NCBI GenBank assembly: GCA_001970855.1
Contig: LSSN01001350.1
Coordinates: forward strand, 1 to 63,486
DNA length: 63,486 nt
Origin: Smittium culicis
Lineage: Eukaryota; Kickxellomycota; Harpellomycetes; Harpellales; Legeriomycetaceae
Direction: 5' to 3'
Made by a program: the position numbers and the translations under genes
Shown here: in pieces, positions 1-13,200 of the stretch
Layout: every line of letters starts with the position of its first letter
How positions within the stretch are numbered: the first letter of the stretch is position 1
Notes under the pieces: generated by a model
Seen by the model: the letters and a program-made list of their open reading frames with translations, nothing else
Database searches by the model: none
What the model was told of the DNA's origin: nothing

Positions 1-2727
1 AATCCTATATCTTCATGTTTTATTAAAAAAAAAAAACTCTTAAACTTTATAAAGTTTACCCTTTGTTTGATACTCTAATAATAGTAATATTAGCATATTT
101 ATCCAAGATGATTTCAATCGTAGTTTTTTATTTTTGTTTTAATCAGACATAAGAGTGGATAAAATTATTCAATAATTCGAAAACGTTATTTTTTTTAATA
201 GATTCTATTGAACTAATTCAATAATTAGTTTATTTTCTTTTAGTCGAGCAAAAAAAAAAAAGATAATAGAATAAAGTTTCAAATATAATAAAAAATATAA
301 TTTAATCAGACTTTTTTGAACTGCCTCGAGTAATTTCAAATAATAAAATAGACTAAAATGATCCAAATCGCCTGAAAATTTTAATAGAATCTTATAAATA
401 TGATCAATGAACCTTTTATTGACGATATAATTCTCTTGTTATATCAATTATAGCCAAATAGACACAATTCTTTTTATTTTATTTCAAGACTAATCAAGTT
501 TTCTGTTTTCTTTTAAAAAAACTACAGATATGTTATAATATTATATATTATCAAGGTATCAAAGTATCAAAGTATCAAAGTATCAAAGTATCAAAGTATC
601 AAAGTATCAAAGTATCAAAGTATCAAAGTATCAAAGTATCAAAGTATCAAAGTATCAAAGTATCAAAGTATCAAAGTATCAAAGTGTTAAAAGGCCAAAA
701 CTCTATTTAACAATCTGTCTGCGGAAGAAGTAAATATACTGATAGTAAATATTTATTGATTTTCTATAATTTTATCGCTGAAATTTATATAAAGAAAATT
801 ATAATATATCTCTAGGTAAGATATTATAATTTTAATTTAAATGGAAACTTATAATCACATTATGAAGTTTTTTCATGATAATAAATGCTTTATAATAATA
901 AAATTATATGCGATGTAATTTTATTTTGTATTTTAATGACTAAAAAAGCATTTCATAATCCAGAAAGTATAATAAATATTTTTATTTTATACAAAAAAGC
1001 TCAAAAAGTTTTCAGAATTCATAAAAATTCAAATAAATTCACTTAATAATTCAGTATAACATAATATTTATATTTTTTCAGTGACAAAAAACCGTGAGAA
1101 AATTAGAAAATTTTTAATCGTCAAAAAATCTTTAAATTTTAGTCATATTTAAGATTGATATAAACTAAATGCTTAGATGCTGTATCAAAATAAAACAAAT
1201 TTATTTTTGTAAAAACAATAATACATAATAATCACAAAAATTAGGCATATAAAAAATTAAAATTTTATTTTGAATTATAATCTGAAAACGAGAAAGGATA
1301 CAAGGTTAAAATTTTGATTTTTTTATAGAATATAGCTATTGTGAATTTATAAGAAAAAAGTAAATTATATAAAAATTCAAGTCTAAATAAGCTTATAAAC
1401 GGTTCAGCTAAAATTTCAAATACCACGAAGTTTAATAGTTTCTAATATTAGCTTTTTGAAATATTCACATTTTATCAAAAGTTACACTTCGTTTCAAAAT
1501 AATTGAGCTTCGCTTCTTTTATCATTTTGGATATCAGACTTCTTTTTTGGTCATTTTTCTAATCTTGATATATTCCTAGTCTAATAAAAATTTAGTGCAG
1601 ATTATCAAAGTTCAAATAAGCTAATAGCAAATAATAAAAGAATATTTTTTATATTTTTTTTCGATACTTTGAAATATCTTACCAAAAATTTATCCGAGTT
1701 TTAATTAAAACGTTAAATTTAAATATCTCATAAATGTCTGTTTGAAAATAAAATTTTTAACTAAGAATTTTATCATAACTAAAATATTTTTGAAAAAAAA
1801 TTTTTTATTGTATAATTTTAAAATTCTATTGGTATTTTTCAAAAAAAAATACTTGTGATACATAGTTTCAAATTCACTAAATTTGCCTTATGGTTTCAGA
1901 GCTACTATTAAAAGTCGATAAAAAAACTTTCTAATTTTTGATAAATCTTATTTGACTATAAAAAAACTGAATTAAGTTTAAATTTTTGCCAAAAAATCTC
2001 CCACAAAGAATTCTATTTTCATTCTATACTTTCACCTGCATAAAAATTTTTCTCTATATTCTTTTCTGCTATTTTTTATTTTTTTTGATAAATTGCATTT
2101 TTAAATAACATAAATCTTGACTATCGATAATAAATAAATAACCCATTTTAAAATTACAATTAATAAGTTGGTATTTTATTTAACTAGGGGGTTATTTCGT
2201 TAAGAAAAACTTCTCATTATAATTTATTTGCTGGCTTCGATTAGAAAATTTTACTGGTTGTATCAGATAGCTATTTCGATAATATTTATTGATGGGTTTA
2301 GAAATAAATGGTTTGATCATTTGTAATACATGTCATCATTGAGATATGATATGATATGAACATACAAAGCTCAGATGATTGCCTAATAAAATTCATTAGC
2401 GAGTGTTCTAGCAATCAAAAATGTTTTTACGAGCTAGAGAAAGAATGCCTTTAATTAGCAATGAATATTTTAAAGCCATTAAGACTATAAAGCAAAATAA
2501 TATTCCAATAATATAAATATTGATATTGATATTAGCATTAACATTAACATTTCGATATATATTTTATTATAAAAATGTATATTATTCAAGCTATCATTGT
2601 AAAAACTTTTTGGATGTTATTATTCACGTCCTGATTTATAGGAAAAATTTTACTAAAAGGGATAAATATACGATATAATTGAGAATGGACCAGAGATAAA
2701 ATTTGTTATAAATTTATAACATAGAAA
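1..2727. other. AT-rich non-coding region downstream of STT4
   Basis: I see no supportable gene here on either strand. The sequence is full of stop codons and A/T homopolymers. The only clear structure is an octamer tandem array at 557-684, listed separately. The right edge is the 3' flank of STT4, which is read on the minus strand. Confidence 0.6.
557..684. repeat. Tandem array of the octamer TATCAAAG
   Basis: Sixteen perfect head-to-tail copies of TATCAAAG fill 128 bases. An imperfect copy, TATCAAGG, precedes them at 549-556. The array ends abruptly at a TGTTAAAAGG sequence. The lack of divergence between copies suggests recent slippage. It lies outside any gene I can see. Confidence 0.97.
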
Positions 2728-5700
2728 TTAATAAGGAATTCCATTAGTAGCTTTTTGGAAAGAGTCGTATAGAACAGTTCTTTTGTTTTCATATGATTCA
2801 TAAATCCTTGCCATCATAAATTCTGCAGCACCCTGTTCAGATAAGTCTAGTTGGAATCTGTATCTTAGTTTATTCAATACGTCAGCTTTAGAGAAACAAG
2901 GTAAGCCGCTATCAGCCATAATTGAAACTGTTTGGATGATTTCATTGGCATATGGTCTACATGCTAAATATGCCTTTACACATAAATCACAATATAACTT
3001 GAAAGGCTGTGCGTTATAAGAACCTCCCATAACCTGTATATACTCAGTAGTGAGTTTAAATGGTGCGCTCTCAAATGTAATTCCGCCAGGCGCTATTCCT
3101 AAAATAAATCCGAAATCTATATGTATCAAGTGTCCACTTTCGTCAATCATGATATTACCATTATGACGATCTTTAAATAGGAGTAAGTATGACAAAACTG
3201 AATAGGCCGCACAGGACTGTACAAAGTTTGAACGAGCTTGTTGGAATTGAATGGAATCTGCACCTCCATATTTAATTAAAAAATAGTCGTATAAAGAGTT
3301 TACTTTCTCTCTTCCTAGTTGATCACGTGAAATAGAATTTGGGATAACTTCTATAACACCACAACCGGGAGCAGTTGATACGACTCTATAAGGGAAAAGG
3401 TACAAGTCGAGGCCACATGAAGCAAAAATGTTTTTAAATATTGCAATCACTTGCAGCGCAAGCATATCTTGTCTACAATCGTCACCAACTTTAAAAATAG
3501 CTGAAAGTCTAACTTGGGCGTTGTCAATGGATAATTTAGGTGAATCATAAACTTTGGTTTCGTTGATTTTTACAAGGGCGCTAGTTTTAATAATAGACTG
3601 GCTTTCATGCTTATGATTATTCATAAGGAAATGGGAGCTGCTGGTATTTTTAACAGAGTCTATGGAATCCCCGTGTATGCCTGTTAATTTAATTTCAATT
3701 TTAGTATCTTGATCTTTGCTGTCAGCATTTTCGAGCACCAATCCTATCAAAGGATCTGGAACATTTTCTGCTAAAGTGTTTGATCTTACTGCTCTCATTT
3801 TGATTACTAAGTTCTGTGGTTCATTAGTTATTGAGTTTATTTTAGCTAAAGAAGAGTTGTTCAAATCACCCGAGTCATGTTTATTATTCAAATTATAGTC
3901 TTTATTAAAGCTTGAAGAAGAGTTATGACCTCCGCCCACGAGCTCTTTGATGTCGTCATCAACTTCTTTATCGGGAACAATATAGAATGTTGCCATGAAC
4001 GGAGCTTTTGCGTGACTTTGAAGTGGTCTTCCAGAATCATAATCGATTCCAACAACTTTCGCATTTGTATTACTGGGTAAATAAACACCCATTTCTACTT
4101 TAATTTTTCTCATTTCTTCATCAATTTTTTTCTTTTTCTCAGCCTTTGATTTTTTTACATAAGGTTTTAGTGAACCGGATATAGCAGTAACCTTATTGAA
4201 AAATGAAAACTCTTTTTCGTAAAATATTTTGTCTTCTCCTGATAAATCCGAAATTATTTTAGCTTTGATTCTATCAAGTTTAGGCTTCAACTCAACGTCA
4301 GGTACTTTGCCCTCGTCGTCGTGAAATTCGTTGGCTTTAACGTTCCATATAATTTGATGAGCAAAGAGCTGTGAGATTTTAGAAGCCTCAATAATAGCAC
4401 GTTCAACATAACCTTGCTGGTCATATCTGAGAGCTTGTACAAGCTGAGGGATATTAAAAAATACAACATCCACAGAAAAGCTTTCAAGAGCTCTCATGGC
4501 ATATTGTTGGATTAATGGCTCCCTGACCAATGGAGACGAAAGCAGACCAATAGCAGATACTGGTGAAACGGAAGCGTAGTAAAGCAAAAACTTTAGTTCT
4601 CTGAATGTTCTTGCAGAGTTTATTGATGTGTTTTCTGACATCAAACTTGCAACACGGCGAGCTTCTTCTTCTAACCTCGATGAAACCTGGCTGTCATCTT
4701 TAGCAAGCAGTAGTCTGGTTATATCATCCTGTGTGGTATTTATTTTTTTAGAAGATATGCTGCTAAAAGTGTTTTGAATTGATTTCGAACTTTTAAGGCT
4801 TTTAAAATCACTGTTTGATAAGCTGTCGTTGTATGAATAGGTATTTGCAGCTTGGTTTCCATTTCCGCTATTTTCGCCAATTAACAAAAGTAGAGATTCA
4901 CCTTCAAGAACCAACTCTCCAGGGAAAGCCTGGATTAAAGTTTTGAGCTCAGCTTCTACTGAGGGATGTGGAAACCTTTTTGTCAAATAAATTGCTAGCT
5001 TTGGATCCGCAATCCAAGCATCTCTAACCATGTTTTTCCAGCCATCGTTAGATAAAGGCGGCTCAGCAGAAAATCTAGCAGCACTCGAAAAAATCGGTGC
5101 AACTTCTCCTGAAGGATTAGCCCAGATTACCAACCTTCTGATTTCGGATTCTAAAAGAAGTAAGAGCAAAGCTTGGTTTCTTTTAAATCTCAATTCCATC
5201 TGCGAAAGGAATTGAAGTGGTACTATAGAAGAGTCTGTTGTAGCAACGCTTATGTTTCTGGAATGGCTAATGGATCTTGATTTATGAGTATCAGCAAAGT
5301 TGTTGTTTGATGGTAAGTTAAACGGTGAAAGAGGTGTCATCGCACCATTTTTGGAGCTACTTGTGTTAGAATCAAACCTATCAAGGTTTAAATCACGATC
5401 GGCTCTGGTAAATGATCCTGAGTCAGGTAGTATAAGCTTGTATTTTTGCAGCTCACTATGAGTGTCAATTAATAGTTTTATTTCTAATGCCAAAAGGGAT
5501 TTATTTCCACTGAAACTCCATTTTGGGAGAATAAAGAACCAAGAAAATGCAAGCTCAAAAAGTTTCTCTCTAAAACGGGCTTCTGAGACCCAATCCGGAA
5601 ACTTCCACTGAAGCACCTTTAAGCCCATATAAACCAGTTGAAATCTTTCATACCGCGCCAAAGCTGCTGTTGACATTTTATCAATATTTTCAAAAGTTAA

Positions 5701-8700
5701 CTGCAGTATTCTTATCATTGTATCGGCAATGGAACGAGAATAAACCGGACTACTCCATGAAGCATCTAATCTGTGAAGTAAAAACGTAACAAGCAACCTT
5801 TGTGGCATAAGCTCTTTGGACATTGCCGCGTACACCGTAGACCTAGCAAATTTATCTGAAGGAACATATGACATCCGAGAATGGAATGGGTTCTTTGGTT
5901 CAAAAAGTTGTGTAAAAACGCCATGGTTGTTTTGAATAATCCAATGCCAAACTATACTTAATTCGATAACAATAACAAGCTCGACATCAGGCCTCTCAAC
6001 TACTATATTTGTCCATACGTAAATCGCTTGTTGCATTAGAGAATTATGGAAAATTGTCACAGGAACCCAGACTAATAAGCGAACTAGCTCCATATCTACT
6101 GCCTTTTTACGGACAAGAATGCTACCAGCAATTGCTAATAAAGACGAAACACGAGATAGCTCAGAAAATTCTACTTTTTTAAATTTTCCTTCTTTGGATG
6201 CTTTGTATATTTCAGAAAGTTTTTCTTTGATATGATAAATAGAGTCATAGTCAAAATTTCTTCCATTTATAAAACATTGCTCACCATATTTATACAAAAA
6301 CGATGAAGCATTGTCGCTTAAGCCAAGATTAGAAATTCCAGCACCGGCCTGTATATCACCTTGCTCAAATATTGCTAGACTACCAGGGCCAGACGAAGTT
6401 ACAGGATTCAATTTTCTACCTACTTGTAAGGCCAAAGATCTACCTACATGCGACTCAAATATGAATGCACCCTCAAACATATGTTCGCTGATTCTGAGGT
6501 AGTTATATAGCAAAACTTGAAGCTCGATCGGTGAATTTGATCCCGTTTTTTCTAGCCATTTAAGAGCATTGGATGAAAAGCTATTAAATAAATTGCGCCT
6601 ATGGGTCATTGAGTCAGGAAATTGCATAACAAAGTTTAAAATTGGGGATGAAAATAAGTAAACAGGAGCAAAGCTATCATCTAGCTCTGATTTGCAACTG
6701 AGCCATACAAGCTGCAAAAGTTCAAGCAAAACATTTATCGTGTCTTTTTCAAGAAGATCAAAAGAATTGTCCATTAATATTTCATTAACGGCGTAAATCC
6801 CATTTTCACTAACATAGTTTGTGTGGTGACAAGCTAGAATTAATAACTGTTGGATTTGGACACGTGAGTTATTAGATAAGTGCTGTAGCTTAGCTCCTAA
6901 ATTTTCTTCGTTAGAGCCCATTATTGATGGTTGTATATTATTATGAGAATTTTGTATCCTTTTAAATGAAGATTCTTTAATATAAATCCTCGTCACGCTT
7001 TTAAAAATGGCCTCAAGTGGTACGATTAGTTTGGAGCTCAGTATTGCAGGACTCATAAAATACCCAAGGATTGAGCATATGTTACCGTTACGAGCTTTAC
7101 AAGACTCAATGAAGGATACCGAAAAAAGAAAAATCAATTGTGCCAGTCCCATATATCTGAAAGTTGCTGATAAGTTTGGGTACATTGATTGTAACTTACC
7201 TCGAATCCGATTCGTTAATAAAGCTTCTTCGCTTGCCGTTTTATTTGGAACACTATATCCTATTTCAGTTTCAAAGTAGTTAACGGTTGAGTAATGAACT
7301 AATAAAGGTGTATGTCTAGACAAAGATTCAAGGCTTTTAAGTTCTGCATTATTTTCGTTTTGATTATCAGCTAAACCTAGGAAAACCATTAAAAACCAAA
7401 ATTGCCTCCATGATGATACTACTTCAGACGTTGGCTCAAATTTGAAACATTTTTCAGCGATAGCTTCAATAATTGAAGAATAGTAAAAAAAGGGTATATG
7501 TCTATCGTTTTTTTTTTCTAGGAATTTATTGCTAGTCGCAATAAAAGATCGCATCACAATTCCGAAGATTGAACATTGGGTTTCTTTATCGTCGATGCTT
7601 TTAATAAGCTTTGCTAGAGAGCTTGATACGACAAAAAGTATTTTACTTTCAGAGCTGATGCTATTGTAATTAAAAAAATTCAAAAGAGCAGCTACTATAT
7701 CTAGTCTAGTCTGAGAATTTCCAAAAATCGCTATTTGACCGAAGCAGGATACTAGTGTTGAGGAAACGGTCCCCTTCTCTCTAAACTCGGGTCCAAGAAG
7801 CATACTAACTGCCAGCGAGCAAATTTCACTATTTTTGCAGATAACTGAAATAAAAGTAAAAGCATAGGAGATTTTGATTTTTGCTGAAGAAACTTTTATT
7901 GGGTCACTGCTTTTATCTGACAAAAGACCATTAGCCATCTCATGCATAGCAGAAGCTATCTGAAAAACATTACCAGTTTCAGTATAGAGGCAGCGGGTTA
8001 AAGCTTTGACGGATAGAAAAAGTATCCTTTTCTGAGATTCTCTATTTTCTTCTGTTGTAAAACTGTTCAAGTCATCGAAATCAGTTGCTAGAATATAATC
8101 TACGATAGCTCGCGATATTGAAGGGCGTAAATCACTAAAAAAGCTAGCGGCTTTGGATAAAACTTTAAAACACTCTTTAGTTACAAGAGGTGTTTTCTTA
8201 TTTTGTCTACTCCTAATATGACCAAAGACACAAAGAAGAAAATCGTCCTCTAGCTTTCCTCGAAGTAGACCTGAATTTGACGCAACTATTAAACATCTTC
8301 TCATTATTAGTTGTGCTGAATCGCTTGCAGATGATTTAAGTTCAGAGCTATCAATATTTCCGGAAATCAATATAGATCTCATTTCCAAAAAAGTATTTAG
8401 GGATATTTTTTGCAAATTTAGCAAATTTTCATTTGCCTTTGGAGAAAGATTAGAAGTAAGTGGTTTTTTTGGTTCATGTTCTCTTACAAGCAATTTTAGC
8501 TCTTTCCCGTTTTTATTTTTTAAAAGGCTTTCATTTATATCTTTGGACTTTACTAAAGAATTCAACAACATTAGCTCAGATAGAGTTTGTATAACTTTTA
8601 AAAAGTTAACCATGAGAATATTTCCAGAAGGCTTCCAACCATTCTTGGCATAGATTTTTAAAGATATTTTTCCTCTGGATCTGTCAGATTGCTTCTGGGC

Positions 8701-9431
8701 TCTTATGAAATGATCATTCATGGTTTTTAAGCTTTTACTATCAAACAGAAGCGTGGATAAAGTTGTTGCGTATTCGATATCTGAATCAGAGCAGGATGTC
8801 ATGTTGGTATCGATAGCATCAACAATTCCCAGAAAGGAAGGAACTATTTCGGCCCACACTTCCCCTGCCGAAACATTTGATAAATTTTTTTCTAAATTTA
8901 TGAGTTGTTCCCAGACAATCCTTCTAATGATCGGATTAACAGTGACATTATTATTGCCAATTTGTAACAGATCTTGAGTGAAGTTTTTTAAAAACTCATA
9001 GGTTAAGGGTATATGAGAATTTAGTAACAAATCTTTTTCAAATTCAAAGAAAAATATCGATTGATAAATGTATAGTATTCTTTTTGTTAGTATATAGCTT
9101 TGTTCATAATCAGATGAGGATTTTGCTGTTTTTGCTAGCATAAGTAAAATATCCTGTTGCCTTAATGACTAATAAATAAAAAAAAGTAAATATATGAGCT
9201 AACACTTATAAGTATAAATTTTATAAATTTTCTTACCAGTAGAAGCTTTTTAGGCTTAATGTTTGATTTTAGCTGAGATTTATAAGAGTTTATGGAACGG
9301 ATTAAATCATTTGATAGCTGTATCATTTGCTTTAAGTTTAAATCTTCGACGATCACAGCATCTCCCTCCTTTTTTATTCCTACAGTTTGAGCCAAAACAT
9401 CAGATAGCTCATTTGTTATATGTCTATGCAA
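2728..9431 (-). CDS. STT4: Phosphatidylinositol 4-kinase, type III alpha (Stt4 family)
   Basis: This lipid kinase converts phosphatidylinositol to PI4P, in fungi mainly at the plasma membrane. There are two exons, 9431..9237 and 9153..2728. The 83-base intron has GTAAG and CAG borders and phase 0, and the product is 2,206 residues. The first exon gives 65 residues; annotating only the long ORF would miss it. The N-terminal three quarters are helical repeats with Asn/Ser-rich insertions. A PIK helical domain precedes the C-terminal kinase domain. The catalytic DRHNGN lies at about residues 2060-2065, and the DFG of HIDFGF starts near 2078. Both are intact, as is the GDDCRQD segment typical of PI4K alpha. 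Length is close to yeast and human homologues (about 1,900-2,100). Family assignment is firm; the exact start is inferred. Confidence 0.95.
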
Positions 9432-12410
9432 GCTAAAATAATAGAGTTTGATAAGGAGGCGTTAGTAAAATTAACTGTGGGTAAATGTCATAATATTGAA
9501 TTTCGTATAATATGTTATGAGAATATTTTGTGTGAAATTAGGTTTAAAACGGGGATTAACATTGTAAGCATGTTACCTTCTGTAAGCAAACATTTTAATT
9601 TATGTCACAATAGTTTTTCGGTTAGAGCTCCTGATCTATAAGAAATAGAAAAAGTTATAAAGAATTTATTATAAGAAAAGATAGATTACTAGGCATGAAT
9701 TATTTGTAACTTGACGCGCTAGATGCTTATTTGCTTTTTACGATCATCACTACTAACCTATCACTCGCTGCATTAAATGTAAACTGTGACAAACAATTAA
9801 TGAGCTAACGATTTCAGGGGTATTTCTCTGTATACAGCTAAATTAGTGATTCGCCAGAGATTTATAAACCAAGCACTTATATGCAGCCAAACTCGAATAG
9901 CCCAATAATTAGTAGAATTTCAAAATCTATATATTTATACATTCACATTTGTCCAATTATGGTATTTTATGCTCTCTAATAATCACAATAGTACTCAACA
10001 AATGAATAGATCATTTGAACCAATAAACTATTGGCGATTCAAAATTATAGCTATGAGCTCTAGAATTTTCTTCAACAAAATATTGAGTTTCAATAATCGA
10101 AAGGCAACAATTAGAAAGGCCCAAAATGATACCCGAAAAAAATTAATTTGTATCACTTCTGAGATGGTAATTCTGATGACAACTTTGATGCTTGAAACAC
10201 CAAATGCTTGACTTGAATTTGCATAGCATGAAACTAATTATAAAATATAAACGGTTTTACCAATATCCATCAACTGAAATTGACATTATGAACTCGATTT
10301 AGCATATGCTGAGATTATGATATAATTTTACTTTACAAAAATTGCATATGTTTTTGTTAGCTTTTTAAATATTAGAGATTATGAATGATGATAGCATTTA
10401 TTGTATAATTTTATTGGCTTGGGTATTGGGATGCTGTATTTATTATTGGCAGAATTAAAAAGGCATTCAATTTCAATACTTATTTATTCCAACTAAGAAT
10501 TTTTATTTGCTAGACAAAAGAACCGATTTTTTCTATTGGATATTAATTAAAATGAAATTATATACAATGTAACACTTCACACTATTTTATGACCTCTTCA
10601 TAATTAATCACCCATGTACTCTAATGGATTTTAATTTTTAGCAAGTTTATAATTTTATTAATGATTTTCTTTATTTTATATGAATCTTTTATTGAATTCT
10701 TGAAATTTAATGTTTGAATATATATTTCAAGATTTATTTTATCGAAGTTTTGAAATACGGCGAGATTTAAAGAATTATAACCCATGGAAATAAATACTAA
10801 AATTTAAATAATTTTATATTAAACTGACTTTTTCTATATTAGCTTAATTTCCATAATTATATATATATAGAACCTAAGCTATAATATATCGGACTGTCAA
10901 ATAAATTCATTTATGTGCTATTTTTAATATACCACTACATTTATTTTCAATTAAGGATTTTGGTTTGATGAATCAAAGTTTTGTTTGTTTGAAAATAAGA
11001 TAATAAAAATAAAAAATTAGTATTAAGATTTAAAGTTTAAAGTTATGAATTAGTGCCAGTAATTAAATTTTTTAGACTTATAGAAATACGAGATTTAAGA
11101 TTTAATTACCTTATACCCTTTTTTAATATTTTGAAGCTTATTTATTTGATAATATTAAAACCAAATTTAAAACTAAAAAAAAAAAAAATTACCATGGAAT
11201 ATTATTTTATAATAAAATTTTCGAGAGCGAGCCTCAGAATCATTTTAGGCTGCTCTTTTTGTATCAAAAATTTTCAAATTTAGTACAATTTGGTTTATTT
11301 TAGATTTAATAATTGGAATTAACTTTCCTAGTCATCATATTTGCCGTAGGGTGAATCTACGACTGATTGAAATGAAAGAAAGAAAGAAAGAAAGAAAAAT
11401 AAAAGGGAAAATAAAGGGGAAAATAAAATCAGTTTGGTATAAAAATTTTAACCTTTCAAGCTACAAAAGAAAGCGAATAGAGATAAAAGCGATTTTAGAT
11501 GGAAGATCTGTAGATTATTATAAATTTTTCGAATACAAAGAAAATATGAACCATTTTAAGCCGATCATTTATCAAGAGATCAAAATAAAAAGAAAACAAC
11601 GCTAAGAAACTTGATTTGTTCGAAAAGACAACAAAATTTCTAGAAACACACGATAAAAAGCTGAATATGGAGAATTTTTGCTCGCTCTGGAATTTTAGTG
11701 AATACATTTTTTATAGTTAGTTTTTATTTTTTTTAATTAATTAGGACTTAAGCTTAAATAAAAAAAAATAAATAGCATCGAAAAAAGAGTAAAAAGTAAA
11801 CAGAAAACTTAAAGCTCATAAATTATCAAGGCTAAAAATTTGATTTAAACCCAAAAATTTAATTAAATTTTAACCTTTAAAACAAAAATTCTTGGAACAA
11901 AGTTTACAATTAAAAAAAATAATTAAGAAAATTTAATTTTTTTTCTCTTAATTTTCATAAACATTATCTAAAACATAAATATACGCTTTAAAACCCTCTG
12001 CGAATATATTTAATATACACAACATTAAATCTTTAATCGAAAATAAAGGTAGATTTACGCTTAAAATTACCATATATTCGCCTTTGTTTTTGTTTACGAT
12101 AAAATTTTAACAAATTTAATTTTTTTCATTAGCTAGAATTTTCTTAGTTGTTTTATTCATAATACTCGAATCAAACAAAAGTTAAAATCTTTCAATCCAA
12201 ATGAAAAATGAAATGAAAATTTTGCATTAAATCAAATTTGTAACAGCTTAGTTTACTTATACCGTCTTACATTATTTTATATCATATCATTTTCTTTTAT
12301 TTTATACTTTCTCTCCAAATTAAAAAATCAACAAAAAACTCTTGTATTTAGCGATGTAACTACTCTGCGATACATACAAATAATTATATTTGGACCTGAA
12401 TTTAACTATT
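9432..12410. other. AT-rich non-coding region upstream of STT4
   Basis: I see no gene. Short open frames on the plus strand at 9420-9641, 9969-10211 and 11351-11605 have no recognisable motif and lysine/asparagine-rich composition, as expected by chance here. The first 300 bases should hold the STT4 promoter. A GAAA microsatellite sits near 11371-11395. Two copies of a dispersed repeat with a CCTTAATTGAAAATAAA-like core lie near 10935 (minus) and 12030 (plus). Confidence 0.5.
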
Positions 12411-12613
12411 TTAAAATTTTCACTGGCGGTTGACTATTTTTGATCTGTCAAATATAGTAAGATTATTTAAAAAATACAGTAAAATTCCTAGTCACGTATA
12501 ATTATTGGTATTTTTTAGTATAGCTACTAATAACATATTTAAGCATAAATCATAAATAATTAAAGAATCATTAACCTGGTTTTTTTAACGAATTTTGGAA
12601 GATAAGGGGTTAA
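12411..12613. mobile_element. TTAA-flanked MITE, copy A (diverged)
   Basis: This 203-base copy begins and ends with TTAA. The left end has TCACTGGCGGTTGACTATTT, closely matching copy E at 33963. The right end keeps GGGGTTAA but has lost most of the GGAAAGGG terminus. It is the most worn of the five copies. It has no coding capacity. A TTAA target is characteristic of the piggyBac superfamily; that assignment is inference. Confidence 0.65.
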
Positions 12614-12690
12614 TTTATCACAGTTATATATACTTGGTAAGAAAAAAAAAAGTATAGCATACTGTCCGAGTTTTCAACGCCTAGAGATTA

Positions 12691-12995
12691 CAACTCTCAT
12701 AGGTATCAACTTTTTGTAAACTTAGCTTATGAATTTCCTTTATTTTCCATCTTATAGCTATCATATCTCCAATTATTGTAAATTGATTGGTTTTTCAAGA
12801 TATATTGGATAATTTAGTCAAAAATTATTGGTAAAATGAGTTTTTTTTAGCGAAATTTTTGTTAAATAATATTAGAGCTTTCTAAGGTGGGCTTTCCCAC
12901 TTTTTTTTCTAAAATTCTGTAATACAAGCCAAAATTAGCTTTATAAGATGATAGCTAAATTTTATTTAGCCTATCGCTTTTATCATGCTTTTGAT
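12691..12995 (+). repeat. Left terminal inverted repeat of the pogo-like element
   Basis: This arm pairs with 16390-16697 read on the opposite strand. Similarity is strongest from about 12710 to 12960 and fades near 12995. The nested MITE begins 11 bases further in. Confidence 0.85.
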
Positions 12996-13005
12996 TTTTT
13001 ATTGA

Positions 13006-13200
13006 TTAACCATTTCATGGGCGGTATACATTTTTTGATATACCAGATATTTCCAACTATGTTCAGTTAATAACTTATATCTGAAACCTTTACAAGTATT
13101 TTTTTTTATTAATAACAGCAAATAATATATGTAAAGATAAACCTTAAACGAATCATAAAATAAAATTTTTTTTCATGAGAGTTGAACGGGAAAGGGTTAA
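13006..13200. mobile_element. TTAA-flanked MITE, copy B, nested in the pogo-like element
   Basis: This 195-base copy is bounded by TTAA on both sides. The left end reads TTAACCATTTCATGGGCGG and the right end GAACGGGAAAGGGTTAA, so the termini are imperfect inverted repeats. It lies between the left inverted repeat and the transposase remnant, so it inserted after the pogo-like element had arrived. It has no coding capacity. Confidence 0.85.

Noticed and set aside
9420..11707. Short open frames at 9420-9641, 9969-10211, 11053-11283, 11351-11605 and 11495-11707
   Set aside because: They have no motifs, are Lys/Asn/Ile-rich and overlap one another on both strands. The 9420 frame also overlaps the first exon of STT4.
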